DNA from: Paraburkholderia sacchari
Lineage (GTDB): Bacteria > Pseudomonadota > Gammaproteobacteria > Burkholderiales > Burkholderiaceae
DNA length: 64,000 nt
Assembly: GCF_000785435.2 (NCBI RefSeq)
Contig: NZ_JTDB02000011.1
Span: forward strand, 25,226-89,225
Direction of reading: 5' to 3'
Shown: positions 60,271-64,000 of the stretch, piece after piece
Position numbering within the stretch: position 1 is the stretch's first letter
Layout: every line of letters begins with the position of its first letter
Notes under the pieces: model-generated
Told to the model about the DNA's origin: nothing
Databases searched by the model: none
What the model saw: the letters and a program-made list of their open reading frames with translations, nothing else
Program-made: the position numbers and the translations under genes

Positions 60271-61698
60271 AGGCGTTTTTCCGGATGCCCATACCCCCTT
60301 CCGGTCACCCACTGTCTTCGCCCGTTCCAGCAGCACCTCACGATCGCGCGCATTCAGCGTGAGCGCGGCGGCGCGCTCGAACTCGGCGCGCGCCTCGTCG
60401 GCGCGGCCCAGCTTCGCAAGCAGATCGCCGCGCGTGGCAGGCAGCCAGGGATAGTGGCGCAAGGCCGGCTCCTCGCGTAACTCATCGACGATGACGAGCG
60501 CGGCCTGCGGCCCATGGGCCATGCTCACCGCCACAGCACGATTGAGCTGCACCACGGGAGACGGCGCGATGCGCAGCAACGCATCGTAGAGCGCGACGAT
60601 GCGCGCCCAGTCAGTTTCCTGCGTGCTCGGCGCACGCGCATGGCACGCGGCGAGCGCGGCTTGCAGCGCATAAGGTCCGAGCGCCGCATCAGCCTCTCGT
60701 TGCGCCGATCCCGCATCCGGGCTAACGCCCGGCCGCGCTGCGGATCGCTCCCCGGCCAAACTCGTCGCACACTGCTCAGCGCGCGCAAGCGCGGCGAGAC
60801 CTCGGCGGATCAGCAACGCATCCCAACGCGCACGGTTCTGGTCGGCGAGCAGCACCGCGCGGCCTTGGCGGTCCACGCGCGCAGGCAATCGCGACGCCTG
60901 CAATTCCAGCAGTGCGGCAAGCCCATGCGCCTCGGACTCCTCGGGCGCCAGTTCGGCCAGCATGCGGGCGAGGCGCAGCGCCTCTTCACAAAGCGCCGGC
61001 CGCATCCAGTTCGCGCCCGCCGTCGCCGCATAACCCTCGTTGAAAATCAAATAAATAACTTCGAACACCGAATCAAGCCGCGCTGCGCGCGCGGCCTTGT
61101 CCGGCACTTCGAACGGCACCTTTGCCTCCGCCAGCGTGCGCTTCGCGCGCACGATGCGCTGCGCGACGGTGGCCTCGGCCACGAGAAACGCGCGCGCAAT
61201 CTCGCCCGTGGTCAGCCCGCCCAGGAGCCGCAAGGTAAGCGCCACACGCCCCTCGCGCGGCAGCACCGGATGACTGGCCACGAACAGTAACCGCAGCAGG
61301 TCGTCGCCTATGTCGTCTTCGCGCGCCGCATCCAGTGCATCGACGAAATCAGGCGCGAAATGCGCTTCGAGCGCTTCGAGATCGGCGCCCAGCGCTTCGT
61401 GCGCGCGCGCATGCGAGGCGGCCCGCCGCAAGCGGTCGAGCGCGCGGTGCTTCGCTGCGGTCATGAGCCATGCTCCCGGATTGGCGGGGATGCCGCTCGC
61501 GGGCCAGTTTTCGAGCGCCGCGACCAGCGCGTCCTGCGCGGCGTCCTCGGCGAGTCCCACGTCGCCCAGCAGGCGGGCGGCGTGGGCGATCACCCTGGCC
61601 GATTCGATACGCCAAACAGCGGCAATCGCGCGGTGGGTCGCCACCTCGCCGGCCGCCTGGCCGGCTGCATCGTCATACTCGCGACGCGCCTCGTGCAT
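60259..61698 (-). CDS. ECF RNA polymerase sigma factor with long C-terminal extension (ECF42-like)
   Basis: This 479-residue protein has sigma region 2 (about 25-95, with NPGAWLMTAAKHRALDRLRR) and region 4 (about 140-190, LTTGEIARAFLVAEATVAQR), then the DUF6596/TPR-like extension of about 270 residues typical of sigma factors encoded beside DGPF (YciI-related) proteins. These have no anti-sigma factor; the extension is thought to control activity. ATG 61698 overlaps the stop of the VOC gene (TGATG), so translation is coupled. Two DGPF proteins lie upstream, as expected. Confidence 0.87.
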   Translation of the reverse strand: MHEARREYDDAAGQAAGEVATHRAIAAVWRIESARVIAHAARLLGDVGLAEDAAQDALVAALENWPASGIPANPGAWLMTAAKHRALDRLRRAASHARAHEALGADLEALEAHFAPDFVDALDAAREDDIGDDLLRLLFVASHPVLPREGRVALTLRLLGGLTTGEIARAFLVAEATVAQRIVRAKRTLAEAKVPFEVPDKAARAARLDSVFEVIYLIFNEGYAATAGANWMRPALCEEALRLARMLAELAPEESEAHGLAALLELQASRLPARVDRQGRAVLLADQNRARWDALLIRRGLAALARAEQCATSLAGERSAARPGVSPDAGSAQREADAALGPYALQAALAACHARAPSTQETDWARIVALYDALLRIAPSPVVQLNRAVAVSMAHGPQAALVIVDELREEPALRHYPWLPATRGDLLAKLGRADEARAEFERAAALTLNARDREVLLERAKTVGDRKGVWASGKTPDAP

Positions 61699-62120
61699 CA
61701 CGAACCGTGCGCGCCTTTCTCGACCGCTTCCGGCGACATGTACATGAGCTCCCAGATATGGCCGTCGGGGTCTTCGAAGCTGCGGCCGTACATGGCGTCG
61801 CCGCAATCCATGGGCGGGCGCTTCGAGCTGCCGCCCGCGGCCAGCGCCTTCTCCACCAGCGCGTTCACTTCGTCCCGCGACTCGCACGAAAGACACACGA
61901 GCACTTCGGTCTGCTCGCGCGCATCGACGAGCGCCTTGTCGGTGAAAGTGCGCATGAAATCGGTGGTGAGCAGCATTGCGAAGATGTTCTCGCCGATTAC
62001 CATGCAGGCGGCCTTGTCATTGGTGAATTTAGGCTCGAACGTGAAGCCGACCTTGCCGAAGAAGTCCATCGAGCGCTTCAGGTCGCGCACGCCCAGATTG
62101 ACGAAAATATGCTTGTGCAT
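61698..62120 (-). CDS. VOC superfamily protein (glyoxalase/bleomycin-resistance-like)
   Basis: This 140-residue protein has two beta-alpha-beta-beta-beta modules: HIFVNLGVRDLKRSMDFFGK and the C-terminal RSFEDPDGHIWELMYM with a metal-ligand glutamate. Activity in this context is unknown; VOC proteins often accompany this sigma-factor group. It overlaps the sigma gene by one base and follows the first YciI-type gene by 45 bp. Confidence 0.85.
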   Translation of the reverse strand: MHKHIFVNLGVRDLKRSMDFFGKVGFTFEPKFTNDKAACMVIGENIFAMLLTTDFMRTFTDKALVDAREQTEVLVCLSCESRDEVNALVEKALAAGGSSKRPPMDCGDAMYGRSFEDPDGHIWELMYMSPEAVEKGAHGS

Positions 62121-62165
62121 GATGGTTTCCTTTATCGATATCGTCTGGATTGCAGAATAAATCGC

Positions 62166-62591
62166 TTATTTGGCGTTGCGCTCTTTTTCGAGGAGCGCGC
62201 CAAAACGTTCGATGCCCTCGCACGGGGCGAAGTCTTCGAGTTCATAGAGTTGGCGCACTTCGATTTCGCCATCCGTGTGCTTGCCGAACGGCGCTGGGAA
62301 ACGCCGCGCCCATTCGAGCGCTTCGTCGCGCGAGCGCACCTGGATCAGCGTGTAACCGGCAATGAGTTCCTTCGTCTCGGCGAATGGGCCATCGACGATG
62401 GCGGGCTTGCCGTCGGTGTAGCGCACGCGAAAGCCGCGCGAGCTCGGGTGCAGGCCCGAGGCGTCAAGCAGCACGCCCGCCTTGGCCAGTTCTTCGTGAT
62501 AGGTGGCCATCTGGGCGAACATCTCCGGGTCGTTGGGGGTCTCGTCCGATTCGCTCAGCGCGTTGGCGCGCACCATGATCATGAATCGCAT
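62166..62591 (-). CDS. YciI family (DGPF domain) protein
   Basis: This 141-residue protein shows MRFMIMVRANALSES at the start and the DGPF signature in AIVDGPFAETKELIAGYTLI. DGPF proteins have a ferredoxin-like fold with a conserved His/Asp pair and are regular partners, probably targets, of ECF42-type sigma factors. A GGAGAAAG site precedes ATG 62591. Confidence 0.88.
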   Translation of the reverse strand: MRFMIMVRANALSESDETPNDPEMFAQMATYHEELAKAGVLLDASGLHPSSRGFRVRYTDGKPAIVDGPFAETKELIAGYTLIQVRSRDEALEWARRFPAPFGKHTDGEIEVRQLYELEDFAPCEGIERFGALLEKERNAK

Positions 62592-62756
62592 TGCTTTCTC
62601 CTGTCTCCATGCAGATGGGGGGTGAAGGAAGCGTCATCGTTTCGATGCGCTCATTCACACGACGCGCAACGTCCGTGCAAATCGACATCGGTTGAATATT
62701 TTTTTACTGACCCAGGGAAAATACTTAGGCCGATAGCGCCCATCGGACTCTGTTGA

Positions 62757-63110
62757 CTAGCGAAAGCACGGACCAAGCTCCCGCACTTCCACGCTCGCCC
62801 ACTCCGCAGCCGGGCATTCGCGCGCGATGGCGAGCGCCTCTGCGCGCGTTGCGCAGTTAATCAGAAAAAAACCGCCTACCATTTCCTTAACTTCAGTGAA
62901 TGGCCCGTCGAGTACGCTGGCCCGCCCTTCGCGCACCTGCACGCGGGCGGCCTCCTTGTCGGAGACGAGCGATTGCGCGTCGATCAACACGCCGCGCGCG
63001 GCGAGATCGTCGGCGAAGCGCAGCATGCGCGCGTAGAGCGCCTCGCCTTCGGCCTGCGTGCGCGTGTCCCGCTGGCCGCGCGGTTCTGCAATGAGCAGCA
63101 TGTATGCCAT
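62757..63110 (-). CDS. YciI family (DGPF domain) protein, second copy
   Basis: This 117-residue protein begins MAYMLLIAEPRGQRDTR and carries SVLDGPFTEVKEMVGGFFLI. It is clearly a paralog of the gene at 62166 but only distantly similar. ATG 63110 gives the normal length; the frame is open to 63194. The 165-bp gap between the two copies leaves room for a separate promoter recognised by the sigma factor. Confidence 0.86.
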   Translation of the reverse strand: MAYMLLIAEPRGQRDTRTQAEGEALYARMLRFADDLAARGVLIDAQSLVSDKEAARVQVREGRASVLDGPFTEVKEMVGGFFLINCATRAEALAIARECPAAEWASVEVRELGPCFR

Positions 63111-63268
63111 GACGTTCCTGTTCCTGTGTGTGCCTATGCGCACCGTGCACGATCGGCGCACACGGATGAAAGCCGTTGAAAGCAAGGAAAGCATAGCTCA
63201 GAAGAAAGATGTGTCGACTATAGGGCAACCGGGATTTCCCCAGGCTGACACAGAACGCTTTCCGGAAT

Positions 63269-63293
63269 TAAATAAATCAACTTGATTTATTTA
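63269..63293. promoter_or_regulatory. Perfect 12-bp palindrome, probable ROK operator
   Basis: TAAATAAATCAA and TTGATTTATTTA flank one central C in a perfect inverted repeat, very AT-rich within GC-rich DNA. It lies 48 bp upstream of the ROK gene start. ROK repressors of sugar genes bind AT-rich palindromes of this size, so autoregulation is likely. Confidence 0.6.
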
Positions 63294-63341
63294 GTCGCCA
63301 GCACCGTTGCATCGAACCGCTGGCGTCACTGGAGGAGACCC

Positions 63342-64000
63342 GTGAGAAGTCCGCATGTCGGCCAGGGCAGCAACTCGGCCAATGTCCGCCGCTTCAACGA
63401 GCGCCTGCTGCTGCAGGCGCTGCGGCGCGCCGGCGAGGCCTCGAAGGCCGATCTCGCCCGCCTCGCCAATCTCACCAGCACGGCGGTGGGCAGCATCATC
63501 ACCTCGCTCACGGAGAACGGCCTGATCGAGATGAGCGGCCGGCGTCTGGACGGCGGCCGCGGCCAGCCCGCCTCGCTGCTGCGCCTCGCGCCGCGCGGCG
63601 CGTTCGCCATCGGCGTGCGCCTGGACCGGACCAACATCGAAACCGTGCTCGTGGACTTCGCGGGCCGGATGATCGGGCGCCGCTCGCACGACATGCTGCT
63701 CCCCGCACCGCCGCTCGCGCAGGAAATCGTCCAGCGGGATATTCGCGAACTCTCAGGATTGCTTGACAAATCCGAACGCAACCGTCTTGCCGGCATTGGC
63801 GTGGCGCAGCCGTACAACCTCGGCAGCTGGCTGAGCGAGCTGGGCCTGCCCGCCGAAGCATTCCGCGTCTGGAACGACGTCGATTTCGCAAGCGATCTGG
63901 GCCGCGCGCTCGGGCTGCCCGTGTTCAGCGAAAACGACGGCAACGCCGCCGCCATCGCCGAGATCTTCTACGGCTGCGGGCGCCAGCGCGACGACTTCCT
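63342..64000 (+). CDS. ROK family transcriptional regulator, N-terminal part (runs off the window)
   Basis: The frame starts at GTG 63342 after GGAGGAGA. An N-terminal winged helix (KADLARLANLTSTAVGSIIT) is followed by the ROK sugar-kinase-like domain (FAIGVRLDRTNIETVLVDF, then SENDGNAAAIAEIFYG). About 219 residues of an expected 380-400 are visible. Such proteins repress sugar-uptake and catabolic operons, often an ABC transporter directly downstream. A palindromic operator precedes the gene. Confidence 0.88.
   Translation, partial: MRSPHVGQGSNSANVRRFNERLLLQALRRAGEASKADLARLANLTSTAVGSIITSLTENGLIEMSGRRLDGGRGQPASLLRLAPRGAFAIGVRLDRTNIETVLVDFAGRMIGRRSHDMLLPAPPLAQEIVQRDIRELSGLLDKSERNRLAGIGVAQPYNLGSWLSELGLPAEAFRVWNDVDFASDLGRALGLPVFSENDGNAAAIAEIFYGCGRQRDDF

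Noticed and set aside
1..64000. tRNA or rRNA genes
   Set aside because: Reading both strands gave no cloverleaf with a conserved TTCGA-type arm and no rRNA-like sequence; a covariance-model scan would be decisive.

Overview
The window is high-GC DNA from a betaproteobacterium. Gene content points to the Burkholderia-Paraburkholderia-Caballeronia group: a Gram-negative porin, clustered ben/cat genes, a BktB-like thiolase, Burkholderia-type type VI secretion (T6SS) fragments and a KfrA-type protein. This placement rests on recognising protein families, not on a search. No tRNA, rRNA, CRISPR array or complete insertion sequence was seen.

Layout. 1-4 kb: the start of a porin gene, a TRIC/UPF0126 membrane protein, an M20 amidohydrolase and a MarR regulator with a clear palindromic operator. 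3-10.6 kb: a complete benzoate/catechol set, catA-benABCD on the minus strand and catR-like regulator, catB, catC on the plus strand, with ATAC-N7-GTAT type sites between them. Benzoate is converted to catechol (BenABCD), then cis,cis-muconate (CatA), muconolactone (CatB) and enol-lactone (CatC). 10.7-19.3 kb: ordinary chromosomal genes (J-domain protein, DUF427, MFS transporter, oxidoreductase, GlxA-type regulator, rhodanese, a NIPSNAP gene broken by one stop codon, a diguanylate cyclase, HU). 19.4-22.8 kb: a polyamine-catabolism-like set (glutamine-synthetase-type ligase, XRE-cupin regulator, FAD oxidase).

22.9-23.5 kb is debris: a fragment of a second, diverged catA and a porin tail. Next to it lies the main accessory region, 23.9-41.6 kb, a one-strand operon for a contractile phage-tail-like particle. 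Its order is unknown protein, sheath, tube, small protein, 1585-aa protein in the tape-measure position, 239-aa protein, gpU-like protein, unknown hub protein, fused gp27/gp5 spike, PAAR-like tip, gp25, baseplate J, second wedge protein and a coiled-coil protein. No capsid, portal, terminase, integrase or lysis gene is present, so it looks like an extracellular contractile injection system (eCIS) or tailocin rather than a prophage. The C terminus of the 1585-aa protein resembles a toxin domain, and the gene after it could encode immunity or a chaperone; this is inference.

41.6-48.1 kb is a collapsed T6SS locus. tssJ and tssG are intact, tssF keeps only its 3' end, tssM keeps only its 5' end, and one continuous 719-codon frame joins the Hcp N terminus, ClpV without its first Walker A motif, and the TssE C terminus. 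48.3-64 kb returns to chromosomal genes: a KfrA-like protein, DUF523, acyl-CoA ligase, thiolase, an ETF-ubiquinone oxidoreductase lacking its N-terminal FAD domain, acyl-CoA dehydrogenase, AraC regulator, PBP7-type endopeptidase, GST, an ECF sigma/VOC/two-YciI cassette and the start of a ROK regulator with a perfect palindromic operator.
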